Shown here: positions 20,742 to 32,800 of the stretch, piece after piece
Position numbering within the stretch: the first letter of the stretch is position 1
Layout: each line of letters begins with the position of its first letter
Assembly (NCBI GenBank): GCA_028753945.1
Contig: JAPNXP010000006.1
Coordinates: forward strand, 248,001-312,000
Source: Hexactinellida sp. DTS-2022
Taxonomy: Eukaryota > Porifera > Hexactinellida
DNA length: 64,000 nt
Reading direction: 5' to 3'
Translations under genes and position numbers: made by a program
The notes under the pieces: model-generated
Database searches by the model: none
What the model was told of the DNA's origin: nothing
The model's input: the letters and a program-made list of their open reading frames with translations, nothing else

Positions 20742-23092
20742 TCAGGCCACAGCTGAAAACGGATTGGTTGTTGAACATCTGGGTTTCTGTTGGTTGGTCT
20801 GAGGCATTAGGTCCATGAATGGATTGCCCATCACATTAGGGGCTGATATCTTTCTAGAACTTTCTGGACTTTTCTGGGGAAAGTCTTCTGGAAGAGAATT
20901 TGCAAAACCTATAAATAGGAAATAGTCTTAAATCCAGTTTACATCACCATAGCAACATTTTCACTAAGTTAATTAAAGTACGAATGATTAGTCTTATAAT
21001 ACAGTGGTATTGGCCTAATAGCAATATATATTATATTGCTCTATTAGTAAGTTCGCCTATTAGCAAGCAAATTATGTGTAAAATTCGACTTGCTATTACG
21101 CGAACACCACTGTACTCTATTATTTAGTAAAATGAACATTCAAGAGAGCAAAAATTGTGTTATAATAATATAAATCCTATGTAAGTTGTTAAATTGGGAC
21201 CATAGGGCTTGTTCATAATAAAAAGTTTTCATATTAAGCAGACGAAATTTGTTCATAATAAGCAGACTATTTAGGAATTATTATATTTACATACAATTGA
21301 TACAAAGTTTTGGAAATGGAATTTGTGCGTCTAAAGCAAATTCATCCATTTAGGCGGCAGACTCTAATAAATATGGCGCGTTGAAACTATGTGGTTAATC
21401 AGTTGCATATTAATAAGCTTTGTATAACTTTATCAACCAATAGACTGAAATTTCCCGTAACTATGTTAATGGAATGTATCAACATATTATTGGAATTGCA
21501 CTAATTCATGGAATTGCATTTATTATGGTTGCAAATATCAGTTAATTAAATTGCAACTATATTTTGCATAATTATGCAGCTGATATATTAGCTATTTTGT
21601 AGATTTATGAATGTATTTATTAGTTCCAATTTATAGTTCCAAGTATTTTCAGTAGCAATTCCGAAAATAGACTCAAGTTAATGAATAGTTATTTTCTGAA
21701 TTATATGGAACATTCCTATCTACCATAAATGTATCTATGTTATGAATAAAAAGGTATATTAATGAACTCACCATTAGCGAAGGGATTACTATTCTTTTTT
21801 GAATGCGTTTTGTTGTTTGTTTGTAGCACTCCATATCCGGTGTAGAAATCTTGTAGTTCCAATAAATCCTGATGCAAACTGGAACCAACCATTAGATCTG
21901 GAACTGAACTTTGTTTATAAGGCGAGTTTATTTTGTAGGAAAGGCAAGGGCTTGTAGGGTGACTTTGAGTACCTTTTGTTAGTTTTTCAATCGATTGTTT
22001 GTTGTCCGGACCGTTTATAATAGGGTAATTACTATCGAATTTAACGGGAAATAAGGTGGTATGACTGCCACTTTTTAGAGGCATTTGTGGCTTATCAAGT
22101 GGCGGAGATTGACTTGTGACACTTTCGGGACTTGAACTGTTCTTTTCACGGGGGTCAATAATTGGCATTGATTGTTGTTTACGATAAACACCTGTATGAC
22201 TTTGTTTGTAAAGTGATCTTAATGGTGAAGGTGGTGCTACTGTTTTGATTGGTTGACTTAGTTTAGCTTCAGGGCTCTTAGGTGTAAGTGATTTTATATG
22301 CGTTTCCATGGTAACGGCCATGTCAGTTCGGCATGTGGAATAGGAACTATAATCTGATGAGTCGATTCCAACTTCTTGGGCTTCGGCGAAAATTCCTTTA
22401 ATGACACCTGAGACCGAAAGGCAGTATTTGTAAAGTTCAAATGCTTTTTTCGCTTTTTGTAAGTCCAATTCGAAAAATTTCTCAATTAGTATCATAATGC
22501 CTTCATGAAAAAATTGGTATAACGAAGTGAGATCCCTGAAAACCTTTGAAAACGAAGTAAGTATAAGGCTATTTCTCAAATCGTTTTCTTTTGGATTGAA
22601 AAGTATGATCGCTTCTATTACTCTTTTCAGATAAGTTAAATGTTCGAATACTCGCGATGTATTAATTGTTCGCAAAAAACCATTAACGCCTCGCCTAACA
22701 CGACAATAATCGAAGCCTGCATTATTATAAACACTCAGTTTAGTAGCGAGATAATTACAATGGCTTTGAAGGAAATTTATTTCTACATGGTCTCCAGGTG
22801 AAAAACGCTGTGAGGACGAAAAATTAGGTTTTTTCGTACAAACATTTTGTAAAAAACGTTCGTTCCCATTCTGTATTAAGTAATGGAGAGTTATAATTGC
22901 CTTATATGATGTGGTCCAATGATTTGATTGTAATTTATCAACAAGTGGACCTGAAATTTCGTCTAAATTTGCATCTTTTGTGTTTATTCGTTGAAGGAGA
23001 GCGTCCATATGTTTTTGTTTTGGACAAGAGACATCATTTGAAGTTGCTTTGTATACCGTAGCGTGAATTGAAATCAAAGTTTTGAAAGCCAT
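20742..23092 (-). CDS. PICALM: CALM/AP180-type clathrin assembly protein (ANTH domain)
   Basis: Two exons, 21772-23092 and 20742-20908, joined in phase 1 give 495 residues. Residues ~1-270 are an ANTH domain. It shows the phosphoinositide-binding signature K-x9-K-x-KH (KATSNDVSCPKQKH), YKAIITLHYLIQNGNERFLQ, FDYCRVRRG, FLRTINT and AEQVGIDSS-like positions. The serine/proline-rich tail carries DLL/DLM-type acidic-leucine motifs and three NPF motifs, at the exon junction (SNPFANG) and in exon 2 (GNPFMDLM, TNPFSAV). Such tails recruit clathrin, AP-2 and EH-domain proteins. Role: binds PI(4,5)P2 and SNAREs at the plasma membrane and drives clathrin-coat assembly. One gene represents the PICALM/SNAP91 ancestor, so the symbol is approximate. 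The intron holds a short H MITE and an F remnant; its acceptor is CTATTTATAG. Confidence 0.92.
21002..21112. repeat. TA-MITE family H (CALM/AP180 intron)
   Basis: CAGTGGTATTGGCCTAATAG...TACGCGAACACCACTG with five variants of CCTAATAGCAA. Confidence 0.85.
21129..21270. repeat. TA-MITE family F, eroded ends (CALM/AP180 intron)
   Basis: Core GTTAAATTGGGACCATAGGG with flanking TTCATAATA motifs; the outer ends are lost. Confidence 0.75.
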
Positions 23093-23837
23093 TTTTGGTT
23101 AGTTTATTAGTTTAAGTTATTAGTCCGTCTATTTATACTAACTCGAAATGCATATTAGTTAGATATTGAATTGAAACTTTAGTTTGTATTTGGACAGAAT
23201 TCATTGAAAAGTTTAATGTAAGATAAGATTTTTGGAGTAAGTTTTTTTTACAAACTTATGTTGGTAAGGAGTAAACAATAACTGTTTGTTTGTCAACAAA
23301 TACTATTAAGGTTTAGAGTTTAAATGTCTGATATACTTAGCACCTTAAAAATGTGCGCCGAAACAATGGTTTTATATTTCAATAAGTTATAAATAATTAT
23401 TGCTCAACGATTTCCCATGTTATCCAATTACAGTAGACTCTTGTTAATAGGAATATGGATAAGGAAATATCGGTTAAGGATTACAAGGTTAATTCCCCTA
23501 GTCTATACAAATGCATGCAAGTGACTCCGGTTATTACGAATTCCGGATAATACGAACATATTAAGACGGTCCCCTGGTGTTCCTATTAACAGAGTCTACT
23601 GTATTCCCCAAATGGATAAATTAAAGATTATTCCGCTTATAATGAAGTAAACTAAGGGTCCCTTGTATTTCGTTATAACAAGAATTACTTACATAGTTCA
23701 ATCAATTAATTTCATGCAATTAAGTGGAAACTTACAAACAAACAAACTTAATAAATACAGCTATAAAAACAAGTGTCATTTGCTCAGTAGTAATATTTAA
23801 AAGTAAACAACAACAATAACAATAATAATAATAATAA
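23093..23837. other. Intergenic region between plexin (3' end) and CALM/AP180 (5' end)
   Basis: 745 bp holding one D element (23431-23601) and a fragment of family A (about 23605-23695). It must carry both the CALM/AP180 promoter and the plexin 3' UTR. Confidence 0.6.
23431..23601. repeat. TA-MITE family D
   Basis: CAGTAGACTCTTGTTAATAG...AACAGAGTCTACTG, complete. Confidence 0.88.
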
Positions 23838-26800
23838 TTAAACAGTTGATTGTTTAATTTGTTGATTGTTTCTTTCAGGGGAAAGTTGATTGAGAATATC
23901 TTGAAAATGAGATGCCAACGAATTATATCCATTAACTGTAAGAGTCTCAATCAGCTATAAATAGAATAATTACAGTAGAACCTCGTTAGTACGAATTCCT
24001 ATATACTACAGGGATTTCAACCAAAGTATGATTTTTGGAAAATTTGAATTTAGGAGCGCGAAAATTTGGAATCCTCTCCTATACCGTAACATTAATTTGT
24101 GATTTAGACGTATGAAATGGGATCAGACCAGGATTAGGAGCGTATTTACAAATGGCTGTATAAACACTGGTTATAACCTAGTTAGTACGAATACCAAGGG
24201 ACCTTCAAAATGTGTGATATTAACCGATGTCATTTGTATTGAAATGGCTTTGAAGTGGGTTTAAATAGTGTTCCTATTAACCGCTTTCATGCTAACGAAG
24301 TTCTATTATACTTCCAATCCAAATATGAATAACTGTATGTTCAATTAAACCACTAAAAACAAAGGAATAATGTGTAGTTATTTTCTGTAAGTTTGTACTT
24401 AATTGTGTGACATAGTATTAATAAGAGTTCTTACAATTAGAACAATTAATTTACAATAGAATTTGTCCACAATGTCGTTAACATATAATATTCAAACTCA
24501 GGAATTAATAATGTTAAACTTAAAGCTACTAAGCAATAAAATCAGCTAACCACTATGATTTGGCAATACAAAGCAGTATTATTTATAAATAATTGTTCTA
24601 ATAAACAACATCATCTTTACAACAAAAGTTCATAAATATTGTACAGTGGTGTTCGCGTAATAGAAAGTCGCATTTGTAGGAAATTTGCACTTTTTTGGAC
24701 TACCTGGATTTTGCAATATCAATTAATTCGAATTCAAAAGGAAAATTAAATTTGGTCAAATTAGTGAATGTTCGAATTAATCGGAATTTCGTATTAATAA
24801 CTAACGAGATTATACTGTATTTAATTAGATAAATAGAATCAAATTCATTAAAATTCCTTAATTCTCATCCTAATATCCGGTCGTTTCCGGATTCACACAA
24901 ATCGGGAAATCCGTTCTGAAAAGTAAATCCATATTTGTGAGTTGTGGGATAAACTTTCGGGTTATATAATTGAACAGATATTTTTTGCCATATGAACAAA
25001 CTTAGTTTCATTATAAGTAATTGCTATTAAACCATTGTTCTCTGAAAATGATGGCATTTTAGAACTAATTATAATTACAATAACTTGGCATGAACTTTGT
25101 GGCTTAAATTCTTTCATAATTGGAATTACATTGAACTCTCGTTATAACGAAGTGCTTGGGACCTGTAAATCCCTTCGTTATATCCGGATATTCGTTATAA
25201 GCGGATAATAATTAATGCATTTAGTGCTCTGGGGGAAATTTCGTTATAAGCGGTTATTTCGTTATATCCGACTTCTTTATAACGGGTGTTCACTGTATAG
25301 TAAAAATATAATTTAATCCAATACTTTAGGATAGAATTAACTATTGTTGTTGTTGTTGTTGTTTACCTGTTTAGAGTATTTGTTTGCATATTTGAATAGC
25401 TGGCAGAGCGCTTCGTCAGTGTCCAATATATCAGCCATTTTTAATTTCTGTAAATATAAACAAATATTCATATTTTGTACACAATTTTGTTGTTTAAAAT
25501 GTTTACCTCTGATAGTGAGTTCATTTCTTCAGTCATTTGGTCTTCTGTTACTTTTGGCAGTTTCTTAATATCTTCATAGTAACTAAATAAAGTAAATAAA
25601 TAAACAAATAAATATATAAACAAGTATACAAATTGACTAATTAGCAAACTAACTAACTAACTAACTAAAAAACAAACAAACAAACAAACAAACAAACAAA
25701 CTAACTAACAAGTAACAAACAAACAAACTAACAAACAAACAAATAAGCTAACTAACTAACAAATACACAAACAAACTAACAAACTAACAAACAAACTAAC
25801 TAACTAACAAATACACAAATAAACTAACTAACTAACAAATAACTAACTAACTAACAAACAAACAAATAAGCTGACTAACTAACAAATACACAAACAAACT
25901 AACAAACTAACAAACAAACTAACTAACTAACAAATACACAAATAAACTAACTAACAAACAAACAAACAAACAAATAACAACAAACATAACTTACTTAGCT
26001 ACACTCTGTTTATAGGTTTTCACTTCCTTAGCGTAGAGTAGTTTGCTAGTTGGAGAATCCTTGTTTAGTTTTGTGTTGCTAACTGAATAGCTATCCATGA
26101 ATGTCTACAATACAATAATAATAACCGCATGGCAACGGTAAGATACATTTGGAATGTACAGTGGTGGAATTTAAAGGAATAACAGTACTTTTTGAAAAGT
26201 TCAATTTAATGATCATCATTAAATTTTGGAAAATTGATCAAGTCGATTAAGCGATTGTTTTGATTGAATTATTTTATGGACAAAATGCAAGGTTTGATTC
26301 TAATCATAATTATTAGACGTAAAGTGTTATACCTCAGCAAAATTGCATAAGTTTATTGGATATGTTTTACAGGCAATATTATGTTGAATATAATTTATTA
26401 CGAATAAAGTAAACTTTTTATAATACATCCATTCTTGATAATATTATTGTTTTTGTTTTTTTGTTAGTTAGTTACTTAGTTTGTTTGTTCGTTAGTTAGT
26501 TAGTTAGTGTGTTTTTTGCTGTTTGTGTGTGTTGTTTATTAGTTTGTATGTTTGTTTATTAGTTTGTTTACTAATTATCTAATTATTTATCAAAAATAAA
26601 TATATTTACCTGGGCTATCACTAGCAGACAAGAGTCCATTGTTGAGGATTTATAGATACTAAATACAAATTCCGGGTTTTTTATCAAATTAACCCAAAAT
26701 CTCAATGCAAGACTATTATTTTTCCACGTCAGCAAAACCTCAGGGTCTGTGATGTCATGTTTCTCAGCTTGATCTTCCAACACCTCGAAGAAATAACGAA

Positions 26801-29800
26801 TAGCCAATGGATATCCCTCTTTTGCTACTTCATTAACTTCAAATATACTTTCAAATAAATCGTTAACGAATTTCTGGAGCACATTCTAAAATAGAAATGG
26901 GATTTATATCATAAGAAACATGTATTTACTGTAACATCGAACTTATATGTTACTATTATTGTTTTTATTTACTCACTACCAATTGTTTATAGGCTACTAA
27001 TACACGTTGTGTAATCGGCACAGATGCAATTTTAGATTTTTTTGTAACGTCATCATCGCTATAAAGGTGTTTCGGAAGACAACTACCCTTAGTGTGTTGG
27101 AAGTTTCCTTTTATCTCACTTCATTTCAGAGATATTCAAGTTTCAGTATAAATTCTCAATACAGTGAACTCCCGTAATATAAGGAAGTCGGATATAAAGA
27201 AATAACCGCTTATACAAATGGAGATTTCCCCCAGAGCCTAAATGCGTTAATTTTTATCCGCTTATAACGAATATCCGGATATAACGAAGGGATTTACAGG
27301 TCCCAAGCACTTCGTTATAACGAGAGTTCAATGTATTTGTAGCATCCCAATATATAAGTGTAAGTTAATGCATTAAATTCAGACTGTGATTGTTTACAAA
27401 CCTTGCTATACAACAATCTATGCAAATACACTTCCGAAGCCATTTTATCTTTTCCCGAAGAAGAAGTGGATTCCACATCATCTGGTCTGCTCTAAATACA
27501 AACAATAATTCAAACAAGGAATTACAGTCGACTCCGCTTAATAGAGCCACCGGTTAATAGATTGAGAATGCATATATAGAGCTGAGCTCTAGTAGAGTTC
27601 AAATTTTTTCCCATACTAAAACCCCAGGCTTACTTCTAAAGGTCAATTTCAAACCCTGGGAAAAAACTGACCTTTCTCAGTGCCTGAATACACATACTGA
27701 AAAACTGAACTCTATATAAGTTATTTGTAATAGATTTATCCGCTTAATGGGGTCAACATTTCACAGAATTTATAGGACGGAATTACAGTTTGGCAGTAAA
27801 CAGATAATTATATTAGTTAATCATGGGTTTATTTAAACATACCAAATGCCATAGATGGTTGTCACCATTTTGTTCATTATCTTTATCGTGAGATGCAATG
27901 ATTGTACCAATATAGTCACCTAAATAGAATAAAAGGTGTCAAAATATGAATATAAAGTATGAATATACAAATACTAACTCTGACATTTTGAAGATTCGTA
28001 TCTTGGCTTCAGCTTGAAATGAGCTCCACTCTCAATCTAACAAATATAATATAAAATATTAATAAATGTTGTTTTTTTAGAAATTATTCTATTCTATTTG
28101 GATACCATCGAAATATGTTCCCCTCATTAGAAATTCGTTTTAACATTGTCACTAAGTATATTTTAAAAGGAATTGTGTACAAGGAATTATCGCGAGACGC
28201 TCCTTTTGGAGCATTGTTTTTTTGGAAAAATTTATTTAGGAGCGCGAAAATTTGGAATCCTCTGCTATACTGTAACAATAATTTGTGATTTAGGAGTATG
28301 AAAATGGATCAGACCAGGATTAGGAACGTATTTACAATTGGATGTATATTATTACTCTGCAAAAATCTAAAATTACAGCTGTGCCGACAGCATGTCCATT
28401 GCATGCGCATTGGAGGCACTATATTTAGGTAGTCTGTTGATAAATATAGTGTCACCAAAAGAAACACATGGCTGTATAATACACTGGTTGTACACTAACC
28501 TTATAATAATACAACTGTATATACAGTCAGGTTCTTTTATTATGAACATTCAAGGGACCAAAAATTGAGTTCATAATAGAGAGACTTCATAATAAGCGAG
28601 CTCAACTTAATACAAACCCTATGTAAGTTGTTAAATTGGGACCGTAGGGTTTGTTCATAATAAAAAATCTTCATATTAAGCAGACGAAATCTTGTTCATA
28701 ATAAGCAGACCTGACAGTACTTGTTATATTGTGCTGTATACTAACCTTATAATGCTTGAGTGTATTAACACGCGTCCAACCTCTCTCGCTCTCACAGCTG
28801 GTATCAATATCTCTCAATACAACAGGTGCTACACTGAATCTGTTCCTTGTATACTCTATAGGAATATACGTACAGTCAGAAGGACCTCGTTAGTAGGAAC
28901 ACCAATGGACGGTAAAATGTGTTCGCTTTATCCGGAGTTCGTATTAACCGGAGTAATACCCATTGAATAGCCATTGTAGGGACCTGATTTTGTGGAACTG
29001 TTTGTTCGTATTATCCGAAATTCGTATTAACCGTTGTCATTTGTATTGGAGAGGCTTTGAAGGGGACTGAAATAGTATTCGTATTATTAACGTGAATTAC
29101 TATGTATATTTCCCAGACGGATAAAGTAGTTTATTTACCCACTCATATTGAAGCAAACTAAGGTTAATTAATTAATATGCAACAAACAACATTTTTTGTT
29201 TTACAGAATTAACTAAAAGTGTGACATAGGGAGGGGGTGTTTAATTTCAGGAATTTTATGCTCCTTAATGGTAACTTCCCCTTTTCGTTGAACTCCGTTA
29301 TAACGAGTTAACATTCATAAAAACTCAAGAATTAAAAGGCTAAATTCAGGAAGATTATACTATGTGTTGATTTTGTAGAACAAAAATATCGAGTTTGAAC
29401 CCACCCTTTTGAAGCGTTATTACAAAAAGATTGAAAAGATTGCTTTAAGTCCTTTAAGTTCCTTTAAGTCATTACGTGCATCATAGCTTAATAAAGTGAG
29501 TAAATTTTAAATAGTGATTTAGATCTAATTTGTGCAGCTAAGCAAATTATAAGTCATTTAATGAGTAAGTTAATACTAAGTTGTTATTACAACTAAAGTA
29601 GGTATGTACACTTGGATTATTCAATAGAGCCATAATGTAATAACTGACACAATTAATTAATTGATACCTATAGAATTACATGCTTGTTCCATTGAAATTG
29701 AAATTATTTGAGACTTGTAATTTAATAGGTAAGGTGTTTAGAAACAATTTAGATATACGTACAGTAAACTCCGTTATAACGAAGTCGGATATAACGAAAT

Positions 29801-32800
29801 AACTGCTTATAACGAAATGGATATTTCCCCCAGAGCATGTTTAATTAAAATGAACTTTTAATTAAAATGAACTTTAATTGTATAGATTACTATTTATAAA
29901 TTATTATTCTCATGAAAATTGTTATACAATTCAATTAATGCGAATTTATTTAATGTCAGTGCCAATTTTACTAAATTATATTATACAATCAAATCATATA
30001 ATACAGTTAGCTTACATAAGAACACTCGGCAAAATATTCGCAATGAAAACACTATGAAAATCTGCTTTATTTGTTCAACTAATTGGAACTAAATAATGCT
30101 ACTGTCAGGCTTTATACAGTAGCTATGGCTTGTTAATAGAACTGATAATTATTATATGAACTCTATTGGAAATAAATAAAACTTACCTAAGTCAACTTCA
30201 ACAAGAGAAGGTCTTTCTGAAACAGCTTTTCCCTAAACAAACAAATAAATAAATAAATAAACAACAACATTAGATTGTCGTTAATAGGAACACGGATAAG
30301 GGAAATATCGGTTAAGGAGTACAAAGTTAATTCCCCTAGCCTATATAATGCATGCAAGTGACTCCGGTTAATACGAATTCCGGATAATACGAACATATTA
30401 AGACGGTCCCCTGGTGTTCCTATTAACAGAGTCTACATTAAACAACAAATGATATAACAAATAACTTATATAGAGCTCAGCTCTAGTAGAGTTTAGTTTT
30501 TCAGTATGTGTATTCAGGCACTGAGAAAGGTCAGTTTTCCCAAACTTTGAAATTGACCTTTAGAAAGTAAGCCTGGGGTTTTAGTATGGGAAAAAATCCG
30601 AACTCTACTAGAGCTCAGCTCTATATAAACATTCTCATGATATAATTACTACACTATACCCTCATTAATTGTTGTATAAATAGCAACAAACCTTGTATAG
30701 AGAGTCTAATGCTTTCTCTTTAGCCTGACTAACAGTATCCCAATCCAGGAATGTTATAGGCATTCCATTCCCATCTCCGGTATCCAGGAAACAATTTAAT
30801 TTCTCCTCTTCTAGGACATGACGTAGCATTTTTTCTTCACTCAATGAATACCTGGCTTCGCCAGTAACGACATCGATTGGTCCTTTTTCCAATTGCATTT
30901 TTAGAGCTCGCGATAGTCGGTATAAAGGTGTGCCAATGTGATCCTGTTAAACAGGTGTTATAACAAGTAAACAAACAAGTAAATAAACAGATTAAAAGAT
31001 AAACAATCAGTAAATAAACATATAAACAAATAGATAAATAGACAAGTAGAAAGTTTAACAAATAATCAAACAATAAATAAACAAACTAAAGATAAACAAA
31101 CAACAAACAAGCAAACAAATAAATAAGTAAACAAACAAACAAACAAACAGACAAGTAAATAAACAGATCAAAAGATAAACAATCAGTAAATAAACATATA
31201 AGGAAATAGATAAATAGATAAATAGTTAAGTTTAACAAAAAATCAAACAATAAATAAACAAATAAACAAGTAGACAACCAAATTAAAAGATAAACAAATG
31301 AACAAACAAACAAATAAATAAGTAAACAAACAAACAGACAAATAGACTAATATATAACAAACAAATAAATATACAAAAATACAAACAAACAAACAAAAAT
31401 ACAAACAAACAACAAACAACAAACAAATAAACAAACCAACCAACAAATAAATAAACAAACAGATAAACAAGTAAATAAATAAATTGAAAGATAAACAAAC
31501 AAACAAACAACAACAAATCGGTATTTCCTATACTACTACAATCACTAACAACTATGGACACTATCATTACCTTTACGTAGCTGTATAGACAAATAGCCAG
31601 CCAATTAGTTAGCAGCTTTTCCCCCACAGAATCAGTTCTTCTCAACAACAACTTAGTTTGCTGTCGATTTACAGATTTCTCGATCAGCTGAGCGAGCAAT
31701 AGTTTCAGAATATGTGTTGAGTAATCCATTTCAGTTAGCAAACATACTGTTAAAAGCGATGCAACATTGCACCTATTCAAATAATCGCTATAGTAAACTC
31801 CATTATTTGCAATAATTGGTCAACTGTATATAGTATCTACTGTATGTACATTATACTTAATAGGAACATGGATAAGGGAAATATCGGTTAAGGAGTACAA
31901 AGTTAATTCCCCTAGCCTATACAAATGCATGAAAGTGACTCCGGTTATACAAATTTCGGATAATACGAATATATTAAGACGGTCCCCTGGTGTTCCTATT
32001 AACTAGAGTCTATTGTATATTTATACAAATTCGGTGCAAAGAAATTTAGCTAACCCTGAAAATATTTATACAGTCAGGTTTGCTTATTGTGAAATTTTTC
32101 GCCTGCTTAATATAAAGAACTTTTATTATGAACAAGCCATATGGTCCCAATTTAACAACTTTGTATTAAGTTGAGTTCGCTAATTATGAAGTCTCTCTAT
32201 TATGAACACAATTTTGGTCCCTTGAATGCTCAAAATAAAGAACCTGACTGTATATTAACTAAAAACTTACTTTTCTTTTACTCCAAAGGTAGTTTGCTTT
32301 TCTAACACTCCAATGAATTGTATTAGAAACTCTTCATTTAATATAAGTTCCTTAAAACTAAGTGGAATCTTTGAAGTAGATAGAAAACTATTGGAGTCAA
32401 ATTTGTGTCGCCATATTGCCTCATTTCCCTCAGGGAATAGTATGCTCATCAAATAAGTTCTTAGTTCCAGAAAGGGCAACTTAGTACCAGTTATATCCTG
32501 ATCGAATTCTTCTACACACGTTTGTAATTCTGTGAAACCTTTTTTTGATTCAAGTGCAACTCCCATTTCAAGTTGTTCTAGATTCTTAATAAGTTTGTAT
32601 AATTTGACATCTTTTTTCTTCGAATGGTTACGAAATAACAACAAACAAATGCAACTTATAACTGAAAATAAGAGGCAAAGACAAATAACAACAATTGGGA
32701 GAATTATCTTCCAAATTTGAGATTCTTGTGTTAACTTTAGGTAACCAATGTTAGTTCGAATATTTCCAACTTGTGCCTAAAAAGTTATTTTTTGTAAGAA

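Noticed and set aside
30837-31506. Several long frames rich in Cys, Leu, Phe and Val (also near 38983, 45800 and 47169)
   Set aside because: They are translations of (CAAA)n/(TTTG)n microsatellites inside plexin introns, with no conserved residues or start context.
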